A stretch of 64,000 nt of DNA from Liolophura sinensis (Eukaryota; Mollusca; Polyplacophora; Chitonida; Chitonidae). This document shows, in pieces, positions 35,259 through 47,439 of the stretch. The translations under genes were made by a program, and so were the position numbers. The stretch's first letter is position 1, and every line of letters begins with the position of its first letter. Below the pieces are notes generated by a model. The model saw nothing but the letters and a program-made list of their open reading frames with translations. It searched no databases and was not told the origin of the DNA. The stretch is from the NCBI RefSeq assembly GCF_032854445.1, contig NC_088295.1, positions 13,689,385 to 13,753,384 on the forward strand. Direction: 5' to 3'.

Positions 35259-37067
35259 ATGTCACCATTCGCCTCCACATTCTTCAGTATGGCAGCACTC
35301 TTTGTCAGTGGGGCTTTCTGCGGAGGCCAAACCATGGCACGAAGTCCTAATTCGAAGAACCTCTGGTATTTGTTAAATTTTTTTGAAGATAAAACTTTGG
35401 ATCTGTACACAGAACACGGCGCGCTACAGGGGTCTGATGTTATTCTGAGACGAGAGACGGATGGCTACCGGTCCATAGACTACACCAAATCTACATCTCG
35501 GTTTATGTTAGAGTTGTTCTCAAAGCTCCACAGGGGAGAGTCTTTGCCCAAAGCTAGTGGGCACAACCAGGGACCTCTAGACATTCTGAGCACAGACACC
35601 GTCCGCTGTTTCTCCGCCATAGGTTAGTGCAAAAGTTACACGATATTCAGATTTTATAGCGAACATGAACACATTTCAGACAGTTAAGGTTATTTCAGAT
35701 GAGCTATAAATATATTTTAGCAGATGGGTTATGCCTGAGAGTTGCTACTTAATACCTTGTAGTTTGTATTGGAACGCTCCTGGATGTTGTAAATTGCAGA
35801 TAAATATCGTCAGGTATGGAAAAGAAAGATTATTAAATGTAATTTCCATTTATGCGCTTGTTGTATGCTACTACGTGTTATTCTAAAGCGGGATAAGTAT
35901 GCCTGACCAAAATCCCAAATTTGACATTCTTACAGATAACAGCCATACATCAGCTCCAAGTATCCCGGTAGAAAGAAATCCCTTGCGATAAATGGGATTA
36001 CAGTTTATCGTAGTGGGATTATAATCTTAGTAAAGGTGGGACAAGGTGGACCCGCAGGCGAACCACACAGACTGCATCCTTCCCATTCACACGTGCCGAA
36101 TACATATAACACTTTTATTCTATCAGGTATAGTGATATATAACAAGTTTCTATAACAAATTGTTGAAATTTATTTAATGTTTTGCTCTGTGTTTTTTATG
36201 CTTGCAGCGGTTTACAGTGGAACTTCACAAAAGACTACTTTTGATTTCCGAGTACCGCGACTTTCTCCTAATGAGCAACTGGAGTTGGCAGAATTCAGAA
36301 TTCCAATCCGGAACAAAAAGAGACACTCAAAAAAGTTGAAGCTTCATATCAAGCGAGGCTCATCTCATCTCGGCACCTTTAGTATTCGTGTCAAGCCATT
36401 TTCTGATGGAGATAACAAGTATCTGGTCTATGACATTACCAGCTCTCTCCGAACCTTGGTCAATGGTTACCATGGCAACATGACTGTTAGTATAAACGTA
36501 CGTGATCTGTCTAACGGAAATCACAAAGTTGATGTGAAGACAGGGGCGGGAGCTGTTGGGGAGTCGAAAGATGTCTTGTTAGTATTTTACTCTGAGAACA
36601 GAGGGTTTCTGGGGGCCATGTACAGCAGCTATACTGAGCAAGGTCCAAGTGACAGAGACAAACGACGCCAACATAGGACATTCCGTGACGTCACCAGGCG
36701 ACGACGGAGAAAAAATAAAAACAAATGGTCTGCAAAGAAATCAAGAAAATCTGGAAACTTGTGTCAAAAGTTCGACTTTTACGTGGATTTTAACAAAATT
36801 GGTTGGGGTAGATGGATCGTATTTCCCAAGAGGTTTAATGCTTTCTTGTGTCATGGAAATTGTCCATCACCGATAGCCAGTGAGCTGTTACCTACCAATC
36901 ATGCCATGATGCAAAGTCTGATGCGGCAGAAGAGGCCAAATGCGGCACCCATGCCTTGTTGTGTGCCCAGCAAACTGAAACCTCTCAGTATGCTGTATTA
37001 TGAGTACGACGAGATTCTCCTCAGGCATCACGAGAACATGATTGCCGAAGAATGTGGCTGTAGATAG
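35259..37067 (+). CDS. Nodal: Nodal-type TGF-beta ligand, copy 1
   Basis: Two exons, 35259-35622 and 36208-37067, joined by a phase-1 GT-AG intron, give 407 residues. Residues 1-27 form a signal peptide (hydrophobic F-F-S-M-A-A-L-F-V). The prodomain has the amphipathic helix motif SRFMLELFSKL (about 88-98) found at the start of TGF-beta family prodomains and one sequon (G-N-M-T). Basic sites K-R-R and T-R-R-R-R-R-K before the mature part are candidate proprotein-convertase sites. The last 101 residues from Cys307 have seven cysteines in cystine-knot spacing, the GWGRWIVFPKRFNAF block, PTNHA, CCVP, KPLSMLYY and HHENMIAEECGCR. The KPLSMLY and HHxxMIxEECGC signatures favour Nodal over BMP. Nodal ligands signal through activin-type receptors and Smad2/3, and in molluscs pattern left-right asymmetry. 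Its prodomain and intron are the most divergent of the four copies. Confidence 0.92.
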
Positions 37068-37360
37068 TACCACATATTTTCTAAAAGGTTAAGATTTATT
37101 GGCTTTTTATACACCTGTAGTCGTTTTTAAATGACTGTTAGATGATATTAGGGCATTTGACTGTTTGATTAAAATCATTCCTTGATGTTGAATGTTGTGT
37201 GTATGACGACCGTGCAGGTAGAAGATAGAAATAGTTTCCGGGTTGCACGAACCACTGTATTTGAGAAATTCCATGGTTGGTATATAATAAATGACTATAA
37301 TTGTAAAATATAAAAAGTGTTGTTGTTTTTTTTTAGATTTATAATATGCTGTAGAAGACG

Positions 37361-37380
37361 AATAAACGTTATTGAATAAA
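37361..37380 (+). terminator. Poly(A) signals of Nodal-type copy 1
   Basis: Two AATAAA hexamers (37361-37366, 37375-37380) lie about 300 bp after the stop codon. Confidence 0.55.
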
Positions 37381-37702
37381 AAATCATTCTACATTTACTG
37401 GTATACCGATTCTCACGAGACCCTTGTCGTCCAACGAATCTCAAGACTTTATTGTTGTTATACTTTCCAATCAAAGGCCGATGAGAAGGATGCAGATTAT
37501 TTTTTAAATCTTAGAGTGAATAGCCCAAGACAACAGTTTGCTAATTAGTCTTTGGCTGATCAATGGAAATAACACAAAAGCAGGTCAAATCTAATACCCG
37601 TTTAAATAACCAATTCAAAACGATGTCTAGTACACTTAGATTTCTAGGATTACGAGTCTGGAAACTGGATCTGAGCGTGTCTCTTTTGCAAATAGTTCTG
37701 AC

Positions 37703-37774
37703 AGCATTGGTCAGAGGCTCCTGGGTCATTACGCTGCGCTAGTGCGCTAACCAACTGAGCCACGGGGGCCCCAT
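37703..37774 (-). mobile_element. Head-only fragment of the common SINE
   Basis: On the minus strand it reads GGGGCCCCCGTGGCTCAGTT through GCGCAGCGTAATGACCCAGG and stops after about 70 bp; no body or tail follows. Confidence 0.8.
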
Positions 37775-37784
37775 TTCTCTCTTT

Positions 37785-38620
37785 TGTTATTTGGAGACAT
37801 TCTACATTGCAATCACTTTCAGTTCAAGAAACTATTGCAGGTTTTTAGTCTAAGAGAGCCATTCAGATCTTGGAGAGCGATAAACGACATGAAAGTCCCG
37901 TGCTTACTTCTTCGCGCACTGTGTATAACGGAGAGAGCAATCGTCATCCTCATCATTAGCAAAGTACAAGTTACATGCACTTTAACATTCTTTACAAAGT
38001 ACAAGATGCTGCAACATTCCTATAAAGAAGTTAATTATGTTAAACATACGCAAATTTTGACGAATGGAAAATTATATTTTGAATGCTTCAGGACACATAT
38101 CTACATTCACTTCAGGCCTTTGCCGGGGGACAGTAAACCATAACTTCTTAGAAAATGAAGTGTCCCTTAGCTTGATCTATAATATGTATTCAATAGTTAC
38201 TGGTAAATTGGATGATCTAGTTCAAGCCGACTTTAAGGCGTAAATCTCATTCGTCTTTTAACGGACCTCGAAACTACGCAGGTCTGACTTTACATAGGTC
38301 AACAGACCGTTTATACAGACTAACTGAGTTATAATAGAAATAATAATGAGAAAATCATTATTTTTCATTATAATTTCTGTGAGGGATATGACCACTTTTG
38401 TTGGAAAATGACGAGGTTCTGACTACTAGGTTTGTAAATGGCTATATTCTTGTATGGATCGTAAATTAAACATGGTTGTGAGGGTACTGGACGACTCTTT
38501 ATGGACGCTGGTTTAAAGCAGTTAAATATTCACGCTCGTACAACAAGTTAAGACTGCGGTAAAACAAAAAACAAACAATTAAGCTGTATATATGCTGACA
38601 GGTAACAGCTACAATATTTG
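37785..38620. other. Spacer between Nodal-type copies 1 and 2
   Basis: A plus-strand frame at 37784-38143 has no recognisable domain. Nothing else is supported. Confidence 0.35.
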
Positions 38621-38624
38621 ATTG

Positions 38625-38752
38625 TTTTTTTATTTGCTTGGTGTTTTATGCCATACTCAAGAATATTTCACTTATACGACGGTGGGAGGAAACAGGGCAG
38701 AGCCCGGGGGAAACCCACGACCATCCGCAAGTTGCTGGAAGACCTTCCCACG
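38625..38752 (-). mobile_element. 5'-truncated copy of the common SINE
   Basis: On the minus strand it carries the body from CGTGGGAAGGTCTTCCAGCA to the tail GGCATAAAACACCAAGCAAA. The head is missing and a short internal piece before the CGTCGTATAAG motif is lost. Confidence 0.82.
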
Positions 38753-38759
38753 TACAACA

Positions 38760-39680
38760 GCTACAAAAAAAGTGTTAACATGTCTGTGTTGTAGTTACGA
38801 AAATATAGACATTGACAAAATCAGTCACTGACTATAAATATTCGTAGGCAGAAATAACCCATACTTCTCAAATTATTTTACAGAATCCACGTTACTATTG
38901 TAAAGTATCGTTAGTGTGAGAAATCTGACATAGTGTTACTTAAAACAGACACGTGCCTTAAACTGATTCTATAGACTCTACCCATAGATTCACCCCAGGA
39001 GCTACTCTGATCACCCAGGCCGTTATTGTCAGATCGTAATAGAGCCTGGGTGTAATACAGCTGAGCACGTTTGAAGTGCAATTAACTCAGAGTGAAACCA
39101 TTGGCAATACACTGTATATTAAGATCCTTTTACTTTTTGTCACTAGTTTATAATAGGTGGCCATAAAACAAATAAGTTTAGAAAATAGGCCCACACGCTT
39201 AACACATCAGATCAGCCTGGCCAATTAGCACATCAGAAGGTTAACTCGAGCCTCATGTCTGATTCTTATTTTATTACTAAACAAAATTTACACATGGATG
39301 CATTCATTAATTATAGTTTAACTTTTGCGTTATTGTAGATTAAAGGTTACTGTATACATTCATGCAATACAAACAGTTTCAGTTTTAGATCTACGACTGT
39401 CTTGGAGATGCAGCTCGGAATGTAACATAACGTTAACGAAAGGAGTGGGATGGATGCTTAGATGGTGGACTTACAGACACCAATAATCATGAGAAATAAC
39501 TGTTTGTTGCACGAAGAAAATGGCAAAGATGACTTGTAAAAGATTTTTTGCTAGAGACAAAATGGTGTATCCAGATGCATGTTCATACAATGAATAAGAT
39601 TTATGACAAATCAGTAACCATTGTCGATGATACTTAATTCAAACACGCTATCTCATTGCTGACTCCGTAGTGTAACATGG
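38760..39680. other. Spacer upstream of Nodal-type copy 2
   Basis: I see no gene. Sequence shared with the upstream regions of copies 3 and 4 begins only at about 39686 (TCTAAACAGAATCTC). Confidence 0.4.
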
Positions 39681-39899
39681 TGTTTTTCTAAACAGAATCT
39701 CAGTTAGTACAAACGTTTAAATACATATAGCAAGAACGGTAGTACCAGAAAAGAGAGTGATAAAAGACACCTATATTATAATTTCAGGTGGGATTGGGTG
39801 CTTGAGAAGTCTGTGTAATTTTCACATAGGGTACACCAATCAGAATGTCCAGTATAATTGACAACTTCTATGAACCTAATTCCGGGACTTTCGGCTAAA

Positions 39900-40240
39900 C
39901 CCATATTTACAGGCACGTGTCCATGTAGCTAATTTATGATTCCTCTTCAAAAATTAACTACCTCGTGAGACCATTATCCATTAATATAGAATCATTTAAC
40001 ATAATATCCAAGTGGCTCTTACCTGGAAAGATCAGCCATTAATCACATAATCCATTCAAATCCCTTTCATCGAATTAAGTCGGTCTAGTTCCTATACGAC
40101 ACTTGCATGAACTGTTTGGCAACGTGATTTAACCCGTTTAAGGAACAATCAGTGTGAACTTCTCATGCCCTTCCAATGGCTTTACCAATTACCACAGCGG
40201 GAAGTCGACGTGCGTCTGATCGGTTATCAACAACGATATT
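39900..40240 (+). promoter_or_regulatory. Conserved upstream block B of Nodal-type copy 2
   Basis: About 340 bp are shared with 46480-46840 and 53390-53760, at similar distances from the genes. The block contains CACGTG within GGCACGTGTCC, several TAAT cores and a TAATCC site (40048-40053) of the type bound by K50 homeodomains such as Pitx/Otx/Goosecoid. The regulatory role is inferred. Confidence 0.5.
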
Positions 40241-40638
40241 AGAAAAGTGTGATATTTTGAACGAAAGCATTACAAAGAAGTTAAAGGATTGACAAAGAAA
40301 ATTATAAAAATAATAAAACCCATTCAATTCAACGTACATGTATTTGAACATATATGTGAGTATATATCTCAAGACACAGTATCTTTAAAACAACACCACC
40401 AATTGCATAGAAAGATTCTACAGGACTTGATGCTCTCTTAATCCTACACAGGAATTAAATTCTCCAAATCCGTGTCTGGGAAAGGTTATTAATAGGCACA
40501 GACACGGCCATTTTCCTCATTCCCAGATCAGAAATCACAACCTTCAATCCTGGTGGGAAACAGAGCTCTGTCAGATTTTCAGGAAAATTCAGTTATTGAT
40601 ATTCATACGACCCAAAGTCTTTTGTTTCCTTGAGTGTT

Positions 40639-40644
40639 TATAAA
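40639..40644 (+). promoter_or_regulatory. TATA-like element of Nodal-type copy 2
   Basis: TATAAA in a TGTTTATAAACG context, 232 nt before the ATG. About 230 bp around and after it are almost identical in copies 2, 3 and 4. Confidence 0.55.
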
Positions 40645-40875
40645 CGTCCTCCAATATCGGCAACAACACTGTTCGTTGTTGCATACAAGGGTTTGCTCCT
40701 TATTGACAGTTCTTCGAAGAGACTCATTTCTAATATTGACGACTAGCTGCCCGTCACGTCTCAAACCCAGATCTGATATTAGCTGATGTTTAGCCAGTTT
40801 TGATATCAACGAAAGCTACTTGTTGCAGTCTGAGAACAAGGTCTTAAGGGACAAAATTCCCGAAATCTATGAGAA

Positions 40876-42386
40876 ATGACACCGCTTCGCTTCGCACTTG
40901 TATCACTTCTTGCAAATGCAGTTCATTACCATGGCGAAGTTTTGTCCAGAGCTAGTGGACACATTCGAGGACCTTTAGACATTCTGAGCACTGATACCGT
41001 CCGCTGTTTCTCCTCCACTGGTTCGTAAAAAAAGTGACTTTATTTTAATTATTTGCTCACTTTACTATATTGTGTAAATGTGGAAATACTGATAAACCTT
41101 TATAAAAAGTTTCCTTTATATGTTTTGTTACGTAAGAGAAAGGTGCCAATTTCTGTTGATGTTCACACAGTGAAATACAGAATGGCCTGCAAAACAAGTT
41201 ATATTGTACACTCATGCAATACGAGCGGGCAGATAAAAGTTACATGTGCTCCAAACATTCCTGTATAAAGAGATCCACTGTAATTGGGGGGATCATCATC
41301 TTGCTGGGATTATAAGATTATATAGATGAGACATTGTGATGAGATTCATTAGTAACCCAAAAAGGGCGTTGTTTGTGCATTCAAACATATTTATCATTGG
41401 ATGTCTACAAACTAAATTATAATAAAATCATATAAATTAATATTCACACCGAATCAATGTAAAACACTAAAGTCGAAATCCCTTTGATATTGCATGCTAT
41501 GATGAACAATATCTATTCTGTTGCAGCATTTCACAGGAATTCTTCACAAAAGGCTTCTTTTGAATTCCGAGTACCGCGTCTTCCCCGGAACGAACGCTTG
41601 TCCTTGGCAGAATTCAGAATTCCGATCCAGAACCAAAAGAAACATTCCAGAAAGTTAAAACTTCATCTCAGACGTGGCTTGTCGCCTCTCCGCACCTTTA
41701 GTATTCGTGTCAAACCATTTTCTGATGGAGATAACAAGTACCTTGTCTATGACATCACCAGTTCTCTGCGGAGTTTGGTCAATGGTTACCATGGTAACAT
41801 CACTGTTCGAATACACGTCCGTGATCAGGCTAAATGGAACTACCCAGTTGACCCGAAAGCGCAGATGGGAACAGCTGGGAATCCGCAAGAAGGTTTGCTT
41901 GTGTTTTACTCGGAAAACAGAGGGTTTTTGGAGGCTATATACAGCAGTTATACCGAAGAAGGCCAAAATGATAGAGGCAGACGACATGGTCGCCAACGGA
42001 GGTCTCTCATCACCAGGCGACGAAGTAGGAAAAATAAAAACAAATGGTCTGCAAAGAAATCAAGAAAATCTGGAAACTTGTGTCAAAAGTTTGACTTTTA
42101 TGTGGATTTTAACAAAATTGGTTGGGGTAGATGGATCGTATTTCCCAAGAGGTTTAATGCTTTCTTGTGTCATGGAAATTGTCCATCACCGATAGCCAGT
42201 GAGCTGTTACCTACCAACCATGCCATGATGCAAAGTCTGATGCGGCAGAAGAGGCCAAATGCGGCACCCATGCCGTGTTGTGTGCCCAGCAAACTGAAAC
42301 CTCTCAGTATGCTGTATTATGAGTACGACGAGATTCTCGTCAGGCATCACGAGAACATGATTGCCGAAGAATGTAGCTGTAAGTAG
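40876..42386 (+). CDS. Nodal: Nodal-type TGF-beta ligand, copy 2, shortened prodomain
   Basis: Exon 1 (40876-41020) and exon 2 (41527-42386) join through a phase-1 GT-AG intron to 334 residues. The start MTPLRFALVSLL matches copies 3 and 4 and encodes a signal peptide. Relative to copy 3, exon 1 lacks 222 nt (74 codons) between the signal peptide and the S-G-H-I-R-G-P-L-D-I-L segment, exactly in frame. This removes the FMLELFSKL helix that in TGF-beta family precursors clasps the growth factor. The rest of the prodomain, an R-Q-R-R convertase site and the seven-cysteine domain (from about Cys234) are intact. The C-terminus is E-E-C-S-C-K rather than E-E-C-G-C-R. It may be a functional ligand with altered latency or folding, or a gene starting to decay. 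Splice sites and frame are clean, which argues against an old pseudogene. Confidence 0.85.
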
Positions 42387-42961
42387 AAACACAGGTCATT
42401 GTTATCCTCTAAAAGGCTTCACTGACAAAAGTTTGGGTTAAATCAGTTAATGATCTGAAAAGTAGAATTGAAATCTGATTGCAAGCCTTCCACGACTTAG
42501 CCAATGTCGTCGGGTCGCTCAGGTTTGAGAGCGGAATTACAGTTCTATTTTAATCTACTGGTAAACAAAGATTTTTCATTCATTTGTGTCAGACTCTTCT
42601 CTGCGTGTTACCTGAACACCTGAACTGTTTGTTTTGTTATGATGATGATTCAAATGGGTATAATTGTTGAAAGCATGCTTAGAATTAGCAATTTAACTGT
42701 TATCTTAGATTGGAAGTTATTTGTATGATCTGACACACTTTATTGTTGTAAATTGTATAATTCACCATACTTTCTTGTCAACAGGGGTGTGACACAAGAA
42801 AAATTTTTGCCAATTGTCGTTGCACACCTACATTGCCATATAGGTCATGTGTGTGTCTTTAATATATATTAAGATTGATAGTGTACTAAAATTTTGTTTG
42901 AGTGAATTTCTTGTAGTTGTGAGTAGTTTGATTGCCACCAGTTTGTATATTTTTAATATTT

Positions 42962-42967
42962 AATAAA
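42962..42967 (+). terminator. Poly(A) signal of Nodal-type copy 2
   Basis: AATAAA about 575 bp after the stop, duplicated at 49760-49765 for copy 3. Confidence 0.45.
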
Positions 42968-44875
42968 TATACTCAGTCTTAGTATTTTCATTCGGGCTCA
43001 CTATATGACGAATGTCATCAATACAAAGAATGCCATCATTTTAAAGTGCTATTCCTAGTTTGTATATAAACATGACATTAAACCTCTGTAAATATCATTC
43101 AAGTGTTTGTGTTGATGAAACGATTAACATGCACTATTCTTTAAGTTCTCTCGTTTTGATTTAAATATGGTATATAACCCAGTGTTTGTACAAAATATGA
43201 ACGATTAACTGCACACGACTGGTATTTTTAAAAAGTTTATAGGAAAATTCTGTTAACGTTGGCCCTGTTTAAAGACAAAGGGAATGGTGGAACTTTCCCG
43301 TTTTGTGCTCATATAATGGCGTAAAGAAGTACGATGGCGGCATGCCGTTTACTTATGTGTTTGTCAATATTTCAGATCTACAATTTGCTCCCCGTTCAGG
43401 CTATGCGATCTAGAAGCAAGATCTAAAACAACTTAGGCCGCTCAACAGAGATAAGTTTTATGGTCGGTGTTTATGCAAACATAGTGACATTATTGATTGT
43501 CAGAAAATAAATTTATTTGTTTATCTGGTCGGTGTTTTACGCTTTACTTACCAGCATTAATTCACTTACAGGTAAAGGTCTGTATTCGGGTTTGTCATTG
43601 ATGGCAGCAGGGCGGAGACGTCCAGACATTGGAGTTCTAGCTCCGCTTCTGGCAATATCATCATAAATAAATGTTCTGTCTGTATGTGTATACAAGTTTG
43701 CCGCTCTTAGACAATGTCGACAGCTAACAAGATAAACAAGGAAAGTTGTTGGTGAAATACATTTTGATGTCTGTTCCAGTACCCTACTACATGTACACAC
43801 AGTCAAAATCTATACGCATATTGGACATGAACAACACTGGATGGCCATATTCCTGAAGTACCATTCCAATTGGGACGCTCGTATGGTGAATAAGATCATA
43901 AGAAAGCAATTGCTGCATATGTTCTCATATTATATTAAACAGCTGATGAGTTGATACTGCACTGATATTGGCCTGATATGTCGACTACAAATGGTAAATG
44001 GCTGTTCTGCTCAGACATTTTGTTTTACATTGATTGATGTCCTACCATTGACCAAGAAAGTCTGAAGACAACTGGTTAAAAACACTCAAGTTGTTTTGTG
44101 AACAAAGTTTAATGACAGAGAACATGGTGCGAATTGTTGTATCGACACCTCAAAAATGGATTATTCCAACCAAATCAGGAGAAGCGTTCTTCCATACAAC
44201 TGAGTTCGACAAATCGCAAAGTGTGACAACGGCTTACAAAATGAAGTTTGTCCTACATTCGTTTGACTAGCTGAAATCGATGAGATGATAGGACAAATCG
44301 AATCGGACGAACGTGGCTTTTCACACAATGCTGAAAACCAATTCCGGTAGTGATTTTAATCATGCTGTATAGAAATGTCCAAGCTTCAAAGGCAATCGGT
44401 CAAAGAGTTTACAAGTTATAGTCTGGACAATGTTTAACCAATGGAAAACAAAGAAAGATGCCTGCTTACAGCGACCGTGTTGTGCCATGCATTTCTCTGA
44501 AATCCTATATCCAACTGAGTTTATTCAGATTGCTGAGTAATGCGCTGGGTGCATATCCAGCTCGTCTTAAGACCTTTGTAAAAAGCCAGTAAACTAATCT
44601 AGTGGAGAGATTGAAGTGCCTGTTAGCTTGGTGAATCATTTATTCTATTATGTAAACTAATAATTTGTAAATGAGTTAATCTACTTCCAGGAGTTAATCC
44701 CATTTCCCATTGTTCACAAGCCTGATCTTTCCGACCCTTCCTACACAATAGTAATAGGTTACACCTTTGACGGAGCAAAGAACTTATCTTGCAGATAGGA
44801 GGAACCATGATCATCGATGCATAACAGGGCAACAATTCTAGGAGGATGTCTCAGGGATGCAAAAATAGATGTACC

Positions 44876-45131
44876 GAGGGGGCCTCCGTGGCCGAAATGA
44901 TTAGCACAAAAGTACGGCACAATCACCCAGGAGCCTGTCGCCAATGTGATTACTGTGAGTTCAAGCCCAGCTAATGCTGGCCTCCTCCCTGGCCGTACGA
45001 GGGAAGGCCTGACAGCCACTTGCGGATGATTGTCGGTTTCCCCCGGGTTCTACCTGGATTTCTCCCACCATACATACATATGAGTGAAATATTTTTGAGT
45101 ACAGCGTAAAACACAAATCAAACAAATAAAC
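44876..45131 (+). mobile_element. Diverged full-length SINE, left duplication unit
   Basis: Head GGGCCTCCGTGGCCGAAATG, B box GTTCAAGCCC, tail GAGTACAGCGTAAAACAC and an AATAAA-rich end. Direct repeats AGATGTAC at 44867-44874 and 45132-45139 flank it. The same insertion with the same target duplication sits at 51734-51989, so it predates the segmental duplication. Confidence 0.9.
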
Positions 45132-45639
45132 AGATGTACTGAATCCATCTATTTTATTAGATTGTATGATAACGGTGTCATCAACATGAATTCCTCACTG
45201 CGGGGTACAGCTAGTTATACAATAGTCGTAAACAGAGCGAGGGAGTAGAAAACACCTGACATTTTCCCTTCTGACTTGTGCAGCAGAAGAACAAGCATAA
45301 GCTGGATTCTGGCCCAGCATCGCTAGCCTGTGGATTAGTGTGACAACGCCGACAACCCCACTCACGGAAGAGACGTATAATCTTTTGAGCTATATGTTTC
45401 CATTGCGTCAAAACTTTGCAATATATATGGTGCAAGTGCTAAAAATATCACGAAATATAATTTGAGGGGTAGCAGGATCTCTCGTATATGTACCCTTTGA
45501 CCATATTTTTATTTGACTGTCATGATTTAAATAATTAGTCCAAAATCAGTAGGCGAGATTAGTGGTATATACAGTTTCAAATTAGATTCTACACAACACT
45601 GAACATGCATTTCAGGAGAGTTCACTTCGTGCATTCCAG

Positions 45640-46050
45640 CTAAGCCTATATGCAGAGTGACGCGTGCATGGCCATGAGAAGCGCCGTGCAGGTTTAGGCT
45701 AAACACTGGTAATTAATTAATTATAATTCCTCTCGAAGTTCACGTGAGATCATTGTTAGCTAATATGGAAACATTTGATAGAATTCTTGTGGTAAGTTTT
45801 CAAGTGGCTCTCATCAACAAAGATCAACTATTAATCGGATAATCCATCCAGATCTTTTTTGTTTATAAGGATCAATCCCTAGTCCGTCAGCAAACTTTCT
45901 ACCAAACTTATATGAATTGTTTAGCAAATGATTTAATAATTCTGGGGAACAATATACATAAAGTTCTCAAGCGCTTCAGACAGCTTAAGCAATTAGCACA
46001 GAGGGTAGTCCACGTGTGTCAGTTTGCTTCTCAACGAAGGTTCAGGACAA
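45640..46050 (+). promoter_or_regulatory. Upstream block A of Nodal-type copy 3 (diverged copy of block B)
   Basis: The order of words is the same as in block B: GCTAAGCC, then ATAATTCCTCTCGAA, TCACGTGAGATCATTGTTAG, TCAAGTGGCTCTCAT, AAAGATCAACTATTAATC and TAATCC (45840-45845), followed by CAATTAGCACAGAGGG and a CACGTG. It looks like an internal duplication of a roughly 350-bp module, since both versions lie upstream of copies 3 and 4. Confidence 0.5.
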
Positions 46051-46479
46051 CGTTTCTATATTAAAGAAAATCCAGTAAAAGATCCGCGCATTAAATGGCC
46101 ATCAGATTTTTTGAAAATGCAATGATTGCGATTAGATGTTGCTATTTAAATATCCCAATTTATATCAACCATCTTTTCGAAACGTTTCCAAAATATGGTG
46201 TTCAGTTTTTGTGGATATTGTGTGTATATATATTCCTCTAAACAGAATCTCGATTAGCGCAAACGTTTAAATACATATAGCAAGAGCGGTAGTACAGAAA
46301 AGAGGGTGATAAAAGACACCTATATTATAATTTGAGGTGAGAGGAATCTATGTGATTTTCAGATAGGGTACATGTGTTCACATTTGACCTCTAATTCATT
46401 TGGCTTATGGGATCTCATTTCATTGTACAAAACCTCTAAGTGGTTTGAACGATCATACAGATCTACCAATCAGATATTT

Positions 46480-46840
46480 ACGGGCACGTGTCCATGTAGC
46501 CAATTCATAATTCCTCTTCAAAAATTAACTACCTCGTGAGACCATTATCCATTAATATAGAATCATTTAACAAAATATCCAAGTGGCTCTTACCCGCAAA
46601 GATCAGCCATTAATCACATAATCCATTCAAATCCCTTTCAGCGAATTAAGTTTGCGTACTTCCTCTACAACATTTGTATGAACTGTTTGGCAAAGTGATT
46701 TAATCTGTTTAAGAAACAATCAGTGTGAACTTCCCACGGCGTTCAAATGGCTTTACCAATTACCACAGCGGGAAGTCGACGTGCGTCGGGTCGGTCATCA
46801 ACAACGATTTTAGAAAAGTGTGATATTTTGAACGAAAGCA
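46480..46840 (+). promoter_or_regulatory. Upstream block B of Nodal-type copy 3
   Basis: Counterpart of 39900-40240, with TAATCC at 46619-46624 and CACGTG in GGGCACGTGTCC. The preceding roughly 64 bp found upstream of copies 2 and 4 are deleted here. Confidence 0.5.
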
Positions 46841-47208
46841 TTACAAAGAAGTTAAAGGATTGGACAGAAAATTATAAAAATAATGAAACCTATCCAGTTC
46901 AACGTACATGTATTTGAACATGTATATCGGTATATATCCCAAGACACAGTATCTTTAAAGCATCAACATCAAATGGTAGAGATATTTACAAGACTTGTCG
47001 CTTTCATAATCCTACACCTGAATGAAATTCTCCAAATCCGGGTTTTGTGAAGGCTGCTAATCAGCACAGAGACACGGCCATTTCCCACTTTCCCAGATCA
47101 GAAATCACAACCTTCAATCCTGGTGGGAAACAGAGCTTTTTCAGATTTTCAGGAAAATTCAGTTATTGATATTCATACGACCCAAAGTCTTTTGTTTCCT
47201 TGAGTGTT

Positions 47209-47214
47209 TATAAA
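47209..47214 (+). promoter_or_regulatory. TATA-like element of Nodal-type copy 3
   Basis: TATAAA in TGTTTATAAACG, 226 nt before the ATG. Confidence 0.55.
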
Positions 47215-47439
47215 CGTCCTCCAATATCGGCAACAACACTGTTCGTTGTTGCATACAAGGGTTTGCTCCTTATTGACAGTTCTTCGAAGAGACTCATTTC
47301 TAATATTGACGACTAGCTGCCCGTCACGTCTCAAAGCCAGATATCAGCTGGTGTTTAGCCAGTTTTGATATCAACGAAAGCTACTTGTTGCAGTCTGAGA
47401 ACAAGGCCTTAAGGAACAAATTTCCAGTATCTATGAGAA

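Noticed and set aside
36708-37067. BMP identity for the TGF-beta cluster
   Set aside because: The general cystine-knot pattern fits BMPs too, but KPLSMLY and HHENMIAEECGC agree better with Nodal. A tree would settle it.
41674-42195. Second, out-of-frame 173-codon frame inside Nodal-type exon 2, also in copies 3 and 4
   Set aside because: The copies are nearly identical at the DNA level, so its conservation is not independent evidence. The Nodal frame explains the exon fully.
42207-42392. Antisense 61-codon frame over the mature domain, repeated in copies 1 and 4
   Set aside because: It is a shadow of the conserved Nodal coding sequence.
43537-45435. Minus-strand frames of 70-90 codons repeated at 50335-52293
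   Set aside because: They are duplicated only because the whole unit is. They have no domain and partly overlap a SINE.
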